This document shows, one piece after another, positions 41,522 through 50,313 of a stretch of DNA of 64,000 nucleotides. The notes beneath the pieces were generated by a model. It was given only the letters and a program-made list of their open reading frames with translations. It was not told the origin of the DNA and made no database searches. The translations under genes were made by a program, and so were the position numbers. This DNA comes from Blautia sp. MSJ-9 (GTDB lineage: Bacteria; Bacillota; Clostridia; Lachnospirales; Lachnospiraceae). Location of the stretch: assembly GCF_018919065.1 (NCBI RefSeq), contig NZ_JAHLQG010000024.1, positions 1-64,000 on the forward strand, given 5' to 3'. Position 1 is the first letter of the stretch, and each line of letters opens with the position of its first letter.

Positions 41522-42289
41522 ATGAAACCACTGCTGGAAATTACAGATGTCTGTCTCTCCTACCACAGTTTATCAGGGGAAACCCCTGCCCTTTCTCATA
41601 TATCCTTTCAGCTGATGCCAGGTGAATTTCTCGCTATTGTCGGGCCATCCGGCTGTGGAAAGTCTACGCTTCTGAACCTGATCTGCGGTCTGATCCGGCC
41701 GGAACAGGGGCAGATTCTTCTGGATGGCACGCCGGTGACTTCCGGCGACTGCCGTATCGGATATATGTTACAAAAGGATCATCTGCTGGAGTGGCGGACA
41801 ATTTATAAAAATGTTCTTCTCGGTCTGGAGATCCGTAAGGAACTCACTGCCGAAAAACTTGCTTATGTAGATCAGCTTCTCTCAGATTACGGTTTGGACA
41901 AATTCCGTTCTGCACATCCGTCTGAATTATCTGGAGGAATGCGCCAGAGAGCTGCCCTGATCCGTACTCTGGCATTAAAGCCGGAACTTCTTCTGCTGGA
42001 TGAACCGTTCTCTGCACTTGACTACCAGACCCGTCTCAATGTCAGTGACGACATCGGAAGGATCCTGCGTCAAGAGAAAAAAACTGCAATCCTTGTCACT
42101 CATGATATTGCGGAAGCGATCAGCATGGCAGACCGGGTTATCATTCTTTCACCCCGGCCTGCCATTATTTGTAAGATCGTGCCGATCCATTTTGATCTGG
42201 AAAACCGTACTCCGATGGATTCCAGAAATGCCCCTGACTTTAAATCTTATTTTAATCTTATCTGGAGGGAACTGAATCATGATGCCTGA
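41522..42289 (+). CDS. NitT/TauT-type ABC importer ATP-binding protein
   Basis: The start is the ATG at 41522 (MKPLLEITDVCLSYH), with GGAGG 7 bases upstream. The 255-residue protein has Walker A (GPSGCGKSTLLNL), Q-loop (GYMLQKDHLLEW, typical of nitrate/sulfonate/thiamine-precursor importers), signature (LSGGMRQRAALIR), Walker B (LLLLDEPFSALD) and H-loop (VTHDIAEAI). Its end overlaps the permease start by 11 bases. No substrate-binding protein lies beside it, so the substrate is unknown. Confidence 0.9.
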   Translation: MKPLLEITDVCLSYHSLSGETPALSHISFQLMPGEFLAIVGPSGCGKSTLLNLICGLIRPEQGQILLDGTPVTSGDCRIGYMLQKDHLLEWRTIYKNVLLGLEIRKELTAEKLAYVDQLLSDYGLDKFRSAHPSELSGGMRQRAALIRTLALKPELLLLDEPFSALDYQTRLNVSDDIGRILRQEKKTAILVTHDIAEAISMADRVIILSPRPAIICKIVPIHFDLENRTPMDSRNAPDFKSYFNLIWRELNHDA

Positions 42290-43073
42290 AGCTTCCTATC
42301 ATCAACAACAGTATCTCCGTCATCAGAAAAGAGAAAAGAAGCTGGTTACTTTTCTTCGGATTTTTATTCTTCTTCTCTTTCTGGTGTTGTGGGAAATCTC
42401 TGCCAGAACCGGGCTGATCGATTCTTTTATCTTCAGCAGTCCGGGAATGATCTGGCACAGTTTCTGCAGTATGTGCAGCGATGGCTCTATTTTTCCCCAC
42501 CTTTCTGTGACGATCACGGAAACACTGGTCAGTTTTCTGTTCGTTGTTGTTCTGGGTACAGGGATGGCAGTTCTGCTGTGGACCTGTCCCAGACTTGCAA
42601 AAATCACAGAGCCTTACCTCGTGGTATTGAACAGTCTGCCGAAATCTGCACTGGCGCCTTTACTTATCGTATGGCTTGGTGCCAATGAACGGACAATTAT
42701 TGTCTGCGGTATGTCAGTTGCTATCTTTGGTTCGATCCTGAATCTGTATACAGGTTTCGGCGAAGCAGACCCGGAGAAACTGAAACTGATCGAGACGCTG
42801 GGCGGCGGGAAGAAAGAGAAACTTATGAAGATTATTCTTCCGTCCTCTGTGCCACTGCTGCTCAGTGTTATGAAAGTTAATATCGGTCTTTGCCTGGTCG
42901 GTGTCATCATAGGAGAATTTATCGGTGCCAGAAAAGGACTTGGATATCTGATCATCTATTCCAGTCAGACTTTTAAGCTTACCTGGGTGCTGATGTCCAT
43001 TATCATCCTGTGCATCATCGCTATTATCCTGTATGGACTCCTCGGACTTGTTGAAAAGCGTGCCCGTAGATAG
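42279..43073 (+). CDS. NitT/TauT-type ABC importer permease
   Basis: The 264-residue permease has about six membrane segments and a family EAA loop visible as IETLGGGKKEKLMKIILPSSVP, plus NSLPKSALAPLLIVWLG and the C-terminal IIGEFIGARKGLGYLIIYS. It pairs with the overlapping ATPase gene. The group includes importers for nitrate, taurine, aliphatic sulfonates and the thiamine precursor HMP. No TPP riboswitch was seen upstream. A terminator follows. Confidence 0.9.
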   Translation: MMPEASYHQQQYLRHQKREKKLVTFLRIFILLLFLVLWEISARTGLIDSFIFSSPGMIWHSFCSMCSDGSIFPHLSVTITETLVSFLFVVVLGTGMAVLLWTCPRLAKITEPYLVVLNSLPKSALAPLLIVWLGANERTIIVCGMSVAIFGSILNLYTGFGEADPEKLKLIETLGGGKKEKLMKIILPSSVPLLLSVMKVNIGLCLVGVIIGEFIGARKGLGYLIIYSSQTFKLTWVLMSIIILCIIAIILYGLLGLVEKRARR

Positions 43074-43163
43074 TTGTTAATTTCTTAACCGCTATCTTTT
43101 ATAACGAAACGGTTTCGGAAATGGATTCAATGTCCGGAGAAAATTTTTACCACAAAAAATAAG

Positions 43164-43213
43164 CCCGGAAAATCATGAAGTTCCATTTGACTGGGTACTT
43201 CTGAATTTCCGGG
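43164..43213 (+). terminator. Terminator of the ABC importer operon
   Basis: CCCGGAAA...TTTCCGGG with inner GAAGT/ACTTC pairing is followed by TTTTC, about 90 bases after the permease stop. Confidence 0.8.
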
Positions 43214-43268
43214 TTTTCTCTTGTCTCTGATCACCAGATGATAAAAAATATATTTCTGGTCCTCAACA

Positions 43269-43544
43269 TTATTTCATATTTGCAAATCGTTCCACTGCCT
43301 TTGTAAAGTTTGCGATAGTCTTATCCGCATCTCCATGCTCGATTCCATCACGCACACAATGCTGAATATGCCCTTCCAAGACCACCTGTCCTGCTTTATG
43401 CAATGCTGATTTCGCTGCGTTTATCTGTGAAAGGATATCCTCACACGGAACATCTTCGTCAATCATACGGTCAATCGCCTGCACCTGTCCGATGATCTTT
43501 CTTAATCGTCTGTGCAGATTGTCAGAATCCATACACTGTTTCAA
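43269..43544 (-). CDS. csoR: CsoR-type metal-sensing repressor
   Basis: The start is a TTG at 43544, chosen because GGAGG lies exactly 7 bases upstream; the ATG four codons later would have a spacing of 19. The 91-residue all-helical protein shows Cys34 (VPCEDIL), His59 and Cys63 (EGHIQHC). The 25- and 4-residue spacings equal those of the Cu(I) ligands of CsoR. RHRRLRKIIGQVQAI-like basic residues near the start fit DNA binding. No copper exporter or chaperone gene is adjacent, so it may act at a distance or on itself. Confidence 0.85.
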   Translation of the reverse strand: MKQCMDSDNLHRRLRKIIGQVQAIDRMIDEDVPCEDILSQINAAKSALHKAGQVVLEGHIQHCVRDGIEHGDADKTIANFTKAVERFANMK

Positions 43545-43559
43545 GTTAACACCTCCCAG

Positions 43560-43573
43560 TACCTCTACAGGTA
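43560..43573. promoter_or_regulatory. Candidate CsoR operator
   Basis: TACCT-CTAC-AGGTA, with perfect 5-bp arms, lies 16 bases upstream of the csoR start, with a further CCTGTATAC word beside it. The position suggests autoregulation. Confidence 0.45.
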
Positions 43574-43622
43574 TTTGTATACAGGCATTATCTATGAACC
43601 AGCGAATTTTGTCAAGTATGCT

Positions 43623-44189
43623 TTATTTTTCACACATCGCCAGAAACGCCTTATGTATCTCATCATTCTCGTCCAGTTCCGGGTGGAATGCGAGGGCGAG
43701 CTGGTTTTTATATTTTACGGCTACGATTCTGTCTTCTACTGTTGCAAGTACCTGTACGCCGTCTCCTGCTTCTGCTACATACGGGGCGCGGATGAATGTC
43801 ATTGGGACTTCTCCAATTCCTTCCAGATCAGCTTCTGTATGGAAGCTGCCGAGCTGTCTTCCATAGGCATTACGCTTCACGGTTACTGGCATGGTCTGTA
43901 AGTGACCTGGTTCTCCGCCTTCAAGATTGTCTGCCAACAGGATCAGTCCTGCACAGGTTGCCAAAACCGGCATTCCTGCTTCTATCTGAGATTTGATGGT
44001 GTCATACATTCCAAGTTCTTTGAGGAGTTTTCCCTGTACTGTGCTTTCTCCTCCCGGAAGTACCAGACCATCGTAATGCTGTTCCAGATCTTCTGCTTTT
44101 CTGAGTTCAATACAGGATGCGCCCAGTTTCTCAAGTTTCTTCTCATGTTCGATAAAGGCACCCTGCACTGCTAAAACTGCAATTGTCAT
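43623..44189 (-). CDS. pdxT: Pyridoxal 5'-phosphate synthase glutaminase subunit
   Basis: PdxT releases ammonia from glutamine for PdxS. The 188-residue class I amidotransferase begins [19 protein letters not shown] and has LPGGESTVQGKLL, the nucleophile Cys in PVLATCAGLILLA, and the His-Glu pair in ALAFHPELDEND. The ATG overlaps the pdxS stop by one base (TAATG). Confidence 0.96.
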   Translation of the reverse strand: MTIAVLAVQGAFIEHEKKLEKLGASCIELRKAEDLEQHYDGLVLPGGESTVQGKLLKELGMYDTIKSQIEAGMPVLATCAGLILLADNLEGGEPGHLQTMPVTVKRNAYGRQLGSFHTEADLEGIGEVPMTFIRAPYVAEAGDGVQVLATVEDRIVAVKYKNQLALAFHPELDENDEIHKAFLAMCEK

Positions 44190-45061
44190 TATTTGCCTCT
44201 TTCTGCCATCAGAAGCTGGATCTCGCTTTCATTGATACCAACCATGGCCTCTCCAAGATCTTCGGATAACTCTGCGATCATCTTCGCATCTGTATAGTTC
44301 GTAACTGCTTTTACGATTGCATTAGCTCTCTTTGCCGGATTACCGGATTTGAAGATGCCGGAACCAACGAATACACCCTCTGCGCCAAGCTGCATCATCA
44401 GAGCTGCGTCTGCAGGAGTTGCAACACCGCCTGCTGCGAAGTTTACTACCGGAAGTTTGCCGTTCTTATGTACATATTCAACCAGTTCATATGGTACCTG
44501 AAACTGTTTTGCAGCTTCGAAGAGTTCATCTTCTCTCATGCTTGTAAGCTGTGCGATGGCACTGTTCATTTTACGCATATGGCGTACTGCCTGCACGATA
44601 TCTCCGGTTCCTGGTTCTCCTTTTGTACGGATCATGGAAGCACCTTCATTGATTCTTCTCAGTGCCTCTCCAAGGTCTTTTGCACCGCATACAAACGGAA
44701 CTTTGAAGTTTCTTTTATTAATATGATAAACATCATCTGCAGGAGATAATACTTCACTCTCATCAATATAGTCGATCTCGATGGCTTCCAGCACCTGCGC
44801 CTCTACGAAATGACCGATTCTGCATTTTGCCATGACTGGGATGGAAACTGCATTCTGGATTCCCTGGATCATCTTTGGATCACTCATTCTGGAAACACCG
44901 CCTGCTGCACGGATATCTGCCGGGATACGCTCCAATGCCATAACTGCACATGCACCTGCTGCCTCTGCGATCTTTGCCTGCTCCGGTGTGGTAACATCCA
45001 TGATGACACCGCCTTTTAACATCTGTGCAAGCTGTTTGTTTAATTCATATCTGTTTTCCAT
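44189..45061 (-). CDS. pdxS: Pyridoxal 5'-phosphate synthase subunit PdxS
   Basis: PdxS condenses ribose 5-phosphate, glyceraldehyde 3-phosphate and ammonia to PLP. I use the ATG at 45061 ([18 protein letters not shown]), with AGGAGG 8 bases upstream, giving 290 residues. Highly conserved segments are [17 protein letters not shown] (with the catalytic Asp), the Lys in [29 protein letters not shown] and [19 protein letters not shown]. It forms a two-gene operon with pdxT and is divergent from pdxR. Confidence 0.97.
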   Translation of the reverse strand: MENRYELNKQLAQMLKGGVIMDVTTPEQAKIAEAAGACAVMALERIPADIRAAGGVSRMSDPKMIQGIQNAVSIPVMAKCRIGHFVEAQVLEAIEIDYIDESEVLSPADDVYHINKRNFKVPFVCGAKDLGEALRRINEGASMIRTKGEPGTGDIVQAVRHMRKMNSAIAQLTSMREDELFEAAKQFQVPYELVEYVHKNGKLPVVNFAAGGVATPADAALMMQLGAEGVFVGSGIFKSGNPAKRANAIVKAVTNYTDAKMIAELSEDLGEAMVGINESEIQLLMAERGK

Positions 45062-45369
45062 GTGAAATTCCTCCTGTGTTATATTTGATTTCTGATATCG
45101 TTTCTCCAAATCTGTTCACCCTCATCATCCCGGAATATTATCAACAAGTTATACTTGTCATCTACATCTCCGGTTTTCATTAACATTCACTCATCAAAAA
45201 TATCTTGAGAAATATTGTCGACGAACAGTAACGATTTCAAACAATTGCAATGAAATATTAAATCTCTTCTGTACGAATCAGCTTGGACAGAGTATAATGC
45301 AGAAGTGAATATATTTAAATCGTCAATTCAGATATATTCAGTAAGGTCAGATTGGAGAAACTATCACAA
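45062..45369. other. Divergent regulatory region between pdxS and pdxR
   Basis: About 300 bases without a gene. It holds a perfect palindrome at 45144-45158, a half copy of the 27-bp repeat (GAACAGTAACGAT, 45223-45235) and a TATAAT about 70 bases before the pdxR start. Confidence 0.5.
45144..45158. promoter_or_regulatory. Candidate PdxR operator
   Basis: ACAAGT-TAT-ACTTGT is a perfect 6-3-6 palindrome about 85 bases upstream of pdxS in the divergent region. Its use by PdxR is inferred from position only. Confidence 0.45.
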
Positions 45370-46767
45370 ATGATTACCTATAATTTTACAAATACAGGGT
45401 CAGATTCCCTTTACGAATATTTATATAAATGCATCAAAAACGACATATTACAGGGAAATATCAAGCCCGGAGAGAAATTACCGTCCAAACGCTCTTTCGC
45501 AAAAAATCTGGGTATAAGCGTGATCACTGTAGAAAATGCCTATGAGCAGTTAATTGCAGAAGGTTATATTTATTCCATGCCGAAAAGAGGCTTCTATGTC
45601 ACTGATTTCAAGAAAGCCATAGAGATCGAAAAGAAAAATATCACAAAAGAAATGGTTCCACTCACAAGCGGAGACTCCGGATACCTGGCTGATTTTTCCA
45701 GTAATCAGACACAGTCCGAGCTTTTTCCATTCACGATCTGGACAAAGATGGTTCGTGAAGTATTAAACGAGAATCAGATGCAATTAATGACCAACCCTCC
45801 ATGCGGCGGAATCCTTTTTCTCCGCGAGGCCATTGCCACATATCTGAAAGAATTCCGCGGCATGACTGTCCTGCCGGAGCAGATCATCGTAGGTGCCGGT
45901 ACGGAATACCTCTACGGACTTCTGATCCAGCTTTTCGGCAAAGATAAAGTCTATGCTGTAGAAAATCCAGGATACAGAAAAATCCCTCAGATTTATAAAA
46001 GCTGGCAGGTTCCCTGCGAATACATCGATATGGACGGCGACGGGGTAAAAGTTTCTAAACTGGAAGAAAAAAAAGCAGATATTCTTCATATCTCCCCTTC
46101 TCATCATTATCCTACAGGTATCGTTATGCCGATCAGCAGACGCTATGAGCTTCTCGGATGGGCTTCCAGAGGAGAAAACCGCTATATCATCGAAGATGAT
46201 TACGACAGCGAGCTTCGGCTGAGCGGTCAGCCAATCCCGACACTACAGAGCATTGATGTCTCGGATAAAGTTATTTATATGAATACATTTACAAAGACCC
46301 TTTCCTCTACTGTCCGTATCAGTTATATGGTACTTCCCGGGCATCTGCTGGATGAATTTTATAAAAAACTTTCTTTTTACTCCTGTACTGTCTCAAACTT
46401 TGAACAGTACACACTGGCAAAGTTCATTCAGGAAGGTTATTTCGAGAAACATATCAATCGACTAAGAAATTACTATCATTCCAAACGTGATTCTCTGATC
46501 AAAGCCATCAGGAACAGCCGATTGAATGATCTTGTTACCATTTCCGGAGAAGAAGCAGGTGTGCATTTCCTTATGGAAGTTCATACTTCTCTGACAGAGT
46601 CGAAACTGATCCAGTCTGCAGGTGCTCACAGCATAAAACTTTCCCCCCTGTCCGGTTACTATCACGTTTCGGATGAAGCGCCGGAGAATGTATATATTAT
46701 GAATTATTCTTCCATTGAAGTGGCTGATATAAAGGAAATCATTCACCGTCTGAGCCAGTGTATGTAA
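45370..46767 (+). CDS. pdxR: MocR/GntR-type regulator PdxR
   Basis: The 465-residue protein joins an N-terminal GntR winged helix (KLPSKRSFAKNLGISVITVEN) to an aminotransferase-like domain (about residues 110-460). The PLP lysine is in NTFTKTLSSTVRISY, with IIEDDYDSELR and ENPGYRKIPQ as other fold-type I motifs. Such proteins sense PLP. The position divergent from pdxST gives the PdxR assignment. I use the ATG at 45370; a TTG at 45352 in the same frame is possible. Confidence 0.9.
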   Translation: MITYNFTNTGSDSLYEYLYKCIKNDILQGNIKPGEKLPSKRSFAKNLGISVITVENAYEQLIAEGYIYSMPKRGFYVTDFKKAIEIEKKNITKEMVPLTSGDSGYLADFSSNQTQSELFPFTIWTKMVREVLNENQMQLMTNPPCGGILFLREAIATYLKEFRGMTVLPEQIIVGAGTEYLYGLLIQLFGKDKVYAVENPGYRKIPQIYKSWQVPCEYIDMDGDGVKVSKLEEKKADILHISPSHHYPTGIVMPISRRYELLGWASRGENRYIIEDDYDSELRLSGQPIPTLQSIDVSDKVIYMNTFTKTLSSTVRISYMVLPGHLLDEFYKKLSFYSCTVSNFEQYTLAKFIQEGYFEKHINRLRNYYHSKRDSLIKAIRNSRLNDLVTISGEEAGVHFLMEVHTSLTESKLIQSAGAHSIKLSPLSGYYHVSDEAPENVYIMNYSSIEVADIKEIIHRLSQCM

Positions 46768-46978
46768 ATAATTTTCGAAAATATCGACATCTTTTTCCAT
46801 ATTGTCGAAAATTTGTAGCTTTTTCCATTTATATCTGGTAAAATTGATATAGATTGTTATTTCAGTCTGTAATGTCTTTCAGGGAATAATGACAGGCCTG
46901 TTTTTCAGAGCAGAAAATGAATGTCCTGAAATTCAATACCACCACATAAGATTCATAATAGAACATAAGGAGGCTCTT

Positions 46979-48673
46979 ATGAAAACAAAGAAATGGTTCA
47001 GAAAAACAACCGCAATCTGTGCTGCGGCACTTCTTGGTACCGCTGCAATTCCATCTACAGCATTTGCAGCAGACAGCTACGCTTCCATCGAAAAAGATGC
47101 ATGGGCAAAAAAGGTCACAGAAATGGTATCTTCTTACGCTACATCTATAGAGGAAAGCCAGTCTCTGATGTCCGGAATGCAGAGTGATATGATTCTGAAA
47201 TTTGAAGATTCCGGCCGCTCACTTCTGGGATTTATCGCACCATTTGATGTCTCCTGGCTGGACAATGTCACACTTTCCAATGATATTTCTTTTACAGAGG
47301 GAAAAGAGGGAGTGCTCATGAAGCTCCTTCTTAACGACAGCGAAATCTGTACTTTAGAATATTATATGGATCCGGACACCCAGAATATTTATATGCGCAT
47401 TCCAGAACTCTCTGATAAATATTTCAAGACCAATCTGGCAGAAGCCGCGGACCAGCAGGCTGCCAGCATTGAAAGTGATATCGAAGAGTTAGCCCCTGGC
47501 GATACAGACGTAAATATTCCGACTGATCATTTTGCCACAGCTTATTCAGACAGTATCAACCTGAGTGTTTCCATGATGTCTGATCTGGCGGCAACATTGC
47601 CGGAAGCATCTGTGGTAGAAACACTTCTGAATAAATACGGCTCTATGCTCTTCGATAACATTACAGAAGGCGAAAGCAGTCAGGAAACTCTTACAACCGG
47701 TGAGATCAGCCAGGACTGTACTGTATACGAAGCACAGGTTTCAGCAGAAGATGCCGTCAAAACTGCAACCGCAATCCTGGAAGAAGCAAAATCAGACAGT
47801 GATATTGAGAACATCCTCAATACCTGGACAGACAAACTTTCCAGCAATGAAGATCTGTACGAAAACTTCACCAAAGCTGTAGAAGACGGCCTTGATTCTC
47901 TGAAAGATGCAGATACCAGTAATTCCGATGATTCTCATCTCAACACCAGAATCTGGGTTGATGAGACCGACAGAATTGCAGGACGTGAGATTGAATTTCA
48001 GGAGGGCGATGAAATAACTCCTGTCCTGAACTGGCAGATGACGAAAGACGGCTCAGACTTTGGTTACCTTCTCTCCATTGAAACAGATGATTCCGGCACA
48101 CTCTCCCTGTCCGGATCCGGTCAGATTAATGACGGTAAATTAAACGGAACCTATGAAATTTCTCAGGACGACACAGCCGCAGCCATTATTGAGGTAAAAG
48201 ATTACGACACAGAATCTGCAAAAGAAGGTTACTTAAATGGTAACTATACCATCACTTTCCCTGCTGATTCTTCAGAAGACGGAGATTCTTCGCTTTCCAT
48301 GTTTGAGAACTTCGCGCTTGTATTAGACTTAAATTCAGCAAAAGATTCCGGTTCTGTTGCACTGTCCGTTGAAAGTGCAGGCAGCACTCTCGGAAGCTTC
48401 ACAATTACTTCCGGTGCAGGAGAATCTGTTGATATCCCGGATCTGACAGCTCTTGGAGACGTTTATGACATAACCAATGACGATGATATGAATTCCTATG
48501 CTGCCACACTTGACTTCACCACTCTTATGGACAACTTGTCCAAAGCTGGCGTTCCGGACGAGGTCATCACTTATGTTCTCAGTGGTGGAAGTGCTACAGA
48601 TCAGGATACAAATGAAGGAACCGTTGAATATGGAGTTTCTGATTACAGTCCTGAGGAAAAAGATGCAGCCTGA
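46979..48673 (+). CDS. Large secreted protein, function unknown
   Basis: I use the ATG at 46979, with AAGGAGG 5 bases upstream; the longer frame to 46889 has none. The 564-residue product has a signal peptide (KKWFRKTTAICAAALLGTAA, cleavage near AFA-A) and no wall anchor or lipobox. The mature part is acidic, rich in Asp, Ser and Thr, with helix-rich (residues 25-280) and beta-rich (290-540) portions, including FGYLLSIETDDSGTLSLSGS. It resembles secreted proteins of unknown function common in Lachnospiraceae. It lies alone, with hairpins downstream. Confidence 0.7.
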   Translation: MKTKKWFRKTTAICAAALLGTAAIPSTAFAADSYASIEKDAWAKKVTEMVSSYATSIEESQSLMSGMQSDMILKFEDSGRSLLGFIAPFDVSWLDNVTLSNDISFTEGKEGVLMKLLLNDSEICTLEYYMDPDTQNIYMRIPELSDKYFKTNLAEAADQQAASIESDIEELAPGDTDVNIPTDHFATAYSDSINLSVSMMSDLAATLPEASVVETLLNKYGSMLFDNITEGESSQETLTTGEISQDCTVYEAQVSAEDAVKTATAILEEAKSDSDIENILNTWTDKLSSNEDLYENFTKAVEDGLDSLKDADTSNSDDSHLNTRIWVDETDRIAGREIEFQEGDEITPVLNWQMTKDGSDFGYLLSIETDDSGTLSLSGSGQINDGKLNGTYEISQDDTAAAIIEVKDYDTESAKEGYLNGNYTITFPADSSEDGDSSLSMFENFALVLDLNSAKDSGSVALSVESAGSTLGSFTITSGAGESVDIPDLTALGDVYDITNDDDMNSYAATLDFTTLMDNLSKAGVPDEVITYVLSGGSATDQDTNEGTVEYGVSDYSPEEKDAA

Positions 48674-48760
48674 TCTGAATATCCGGAATACGTTGCGTTA
48701 CGTAGAACGTTATATTCTGATTGTAGAACAGGCAGAAATAAATTTAATTATAACTTATAC

Positions 48761-48786
48761 GTCAGATATGGCAGAGCATATCTGAC
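48761..48786 (+). terminator. Hairpin after the secreted protein gene
   Basis: GTCAGATATG / CATATCTGAC pair perfectly over 10 bases with a 6-base loop, about 90 bases after the stop. No T run follows; a terminator or stabilising hairpin. Confidence 0.45.
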
Positions 48787-48814
48787 ACCCATTATTACTG
48801 TTATATAAAACAGT

Positions 48815-48841
48815 GTTACTGTTCGCTCTGTGAACAGTAAC
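48815..48841. repeat. 27-bp palindromic repeat, copy 2
   Basis: GTTACTGTTC-GCTCTGT-GAACAGTAAC, the most perfect copy of the family (10-bp arms). It lies between the secreted protein gene and a MATE gene. Confidence 0.7.
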
Positions 48842-48864
48842 AAAACAATAACATTTAATAACAG

Positions 48865-48900
48865 AAAGGGGCTGCCGCGAAAAAGCGCGACAGTCCCTTT
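48865..48900 (+). terminator. Hairpin directly upstream of the MATE gene
   Basis: AAAGGG-CTG-CGCG pairs with CGCG-CAG-CCCTTT apart from single mismatches, ending about 20 bases before the MATE start codon. It may end upstream transcription or attenuate the MATE gene. Confidence 0.5.
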
Positions 48901-48921
48901 CGAACGGATGAGGAAATAAAA

Positions 48922-50295
48922 ATGAATACAACAGCAGATCTTGGCAAGGCTCCAATACGCACTCTGGTGCTGCAGCTTGCCATTCCTTCTATGACCGCGC
49001 AGTTTGTCAATGTCCTTTACAGTATCATTGACAGAATGTATATCGGACATATTGCCGGTAACGGCACGCTTGCCCTTGCAGGTGCAGGTATATGCGGTCC
49101 TATCATTACACTTCTTACGTCTTTCGGCACCCTGGTAGGAATCGGCGGTTCCATCACCATGGGCATCCGCCTGGGCGAAAAGAACACCAAAAAAGCAGAA
49201 CAAGTACTGGCAAATTCCTTTCTTATGCTCAGTATTTTCTCTGTTCTGCTGACTGTCAGCTTTCTTCTGTTAAAAGACAAGCTTCTGATGTGGTTTGGAG
49301 CAAGTGCAGCTACTTTTCCATTTGCCAATACTTACCTAACCATTTACACAACAGGAACTTTCTTTGCACTGATGGCTACAGGACTGAACTACTTTATCAA
49401 CTGTCAGGGTTTTCCGCTCGTGGGAATGTTTACGGTTCTCATCGGTGCAGGCTGCAATATCCTGCTGGATCCTGTGTTTATCTTTGGATTTCATATGGGG
49501 ATCGCCGGCGCTGCAATTGCAACCGTCATTTCACAGGTACTTTCCTGCATCTTTGCCATGACTTTCCTGTTTGGAAAAAAAGTACCTGTAAAGATCACCT
49601 TCGGACAATATGACCTGAAGATCATGGGCAAGATCATTTCTCTGGGATTTTCTCCCTTTCTGATCCTTGCCACTGACAGTCTGATCCTGATCATCATGAA
49701 TACGGTCCTTCAGAAATACGGCGGCGCCTCCCAGGGTGACATGCTGATCACCTGCGCTACCATCGCCCAGAGCTATATGCTTCTGATCACTTCACCGATG
49801 ATTGGTATCAGCGGAGGCACACAGGCGATCCTCAGTTACAATTACGGTGCAAAACGTGCGGACAGAGTCAAAGACGCAGAAAGGAACATTCTGGGGGTAA
49901 TGCTTATATTTACCACCATCATGCTCCTTCTCTCCCGGCTTGTACCGCGGTATTTTGTTCTGTTATTTACAACGGATCCACAATATATCCGCTTCTCTGT
50001 CTGGGCAATTCAGACCTATACACTGATGATCATCCCGCTGAGCTTTCAGTATGTTTTCGTAGATGGTCTTACTGCTCTGGAAAGACCGAAAACAGGACTT
50101 GCACTTTCCGTTACCAGGAAATCGCTATTTGTGCTCAGCGCAGCAGTTCTGCCTGTTTTTTTCGGAGCAAAAGCTGCTTTTTTCGCGGAACCTGTAGCTG
50201 ACGGAGTTTGTTCTGTACTCTCCACAATTGTGTTCCTTCTCCTTATCAACCGTCATCTGGAGAAACGCTGTCAGTCAAATACAGATCTGGCTTAA
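48922..50295 (+). CDS. MATE family efflux transporter (MepA-like)
   Basis: The 457-residue protein has 12 hydrophobic segments in two halves. MATE features include VNVLYSIIDRMYIGHIAG, SFGTLVGIGGSITMGIRLGE and GTQAILSYNYGAKRADRVK. GAGG precedes the ATG, and a strong hairpin precedes the gene. It is convergent with another MATE gene, with 18 bases between the stops. Export of drugs or metabolites; substrate unknown. Confidence 0.9.
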   Translation: MNTTADLGKAPIRTLVLQLAIPSMTAQFVNVLYSIIDRMYIGHIAGNGTLALAGAGICGPIITLLTSFGTLVGIGGSITMGIRLGEKNTKKAEQVLANSFLMLSIFSVLLTVSFLLLKDKLLMWFGASAATFPFANTYLTIYTTGTFFALMATGLNYFINCQGFPLVGMFTVLIGAGCNILLDPVFIFGFHMGIAGAAIATVISQVLSCIFAMTFLFGKKVPVKITFGQYDLKIMGKIISLGFSPFLILATDSLILIIMNTVLQKYGGASQGDMLITCATIAQSYMLLITSPMIGISGGTQAILSYNYGAKRADRVKDAERNILGVMLIFTTIMLLLSRLVPRYFVLLFTTDPQYIRFSVWAIQTYTLMIIPLSFQYVFVDGLTALERPKTGLALSVTRKSLFVLSAAVLPVFFGAKAAFFAEPVADGVCSVLSTIVFLLLINRHLEKRCQSNTDLA

Positions 50296-50313
50296 CTGCC
50301 CTATCGCAATTCC

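Noticed and set aside
46889-46978. 30-codon extension of the secreted protein
   Set aside because: It would bury the signal peptide; AAGGAGG marks the ATG at 46979.
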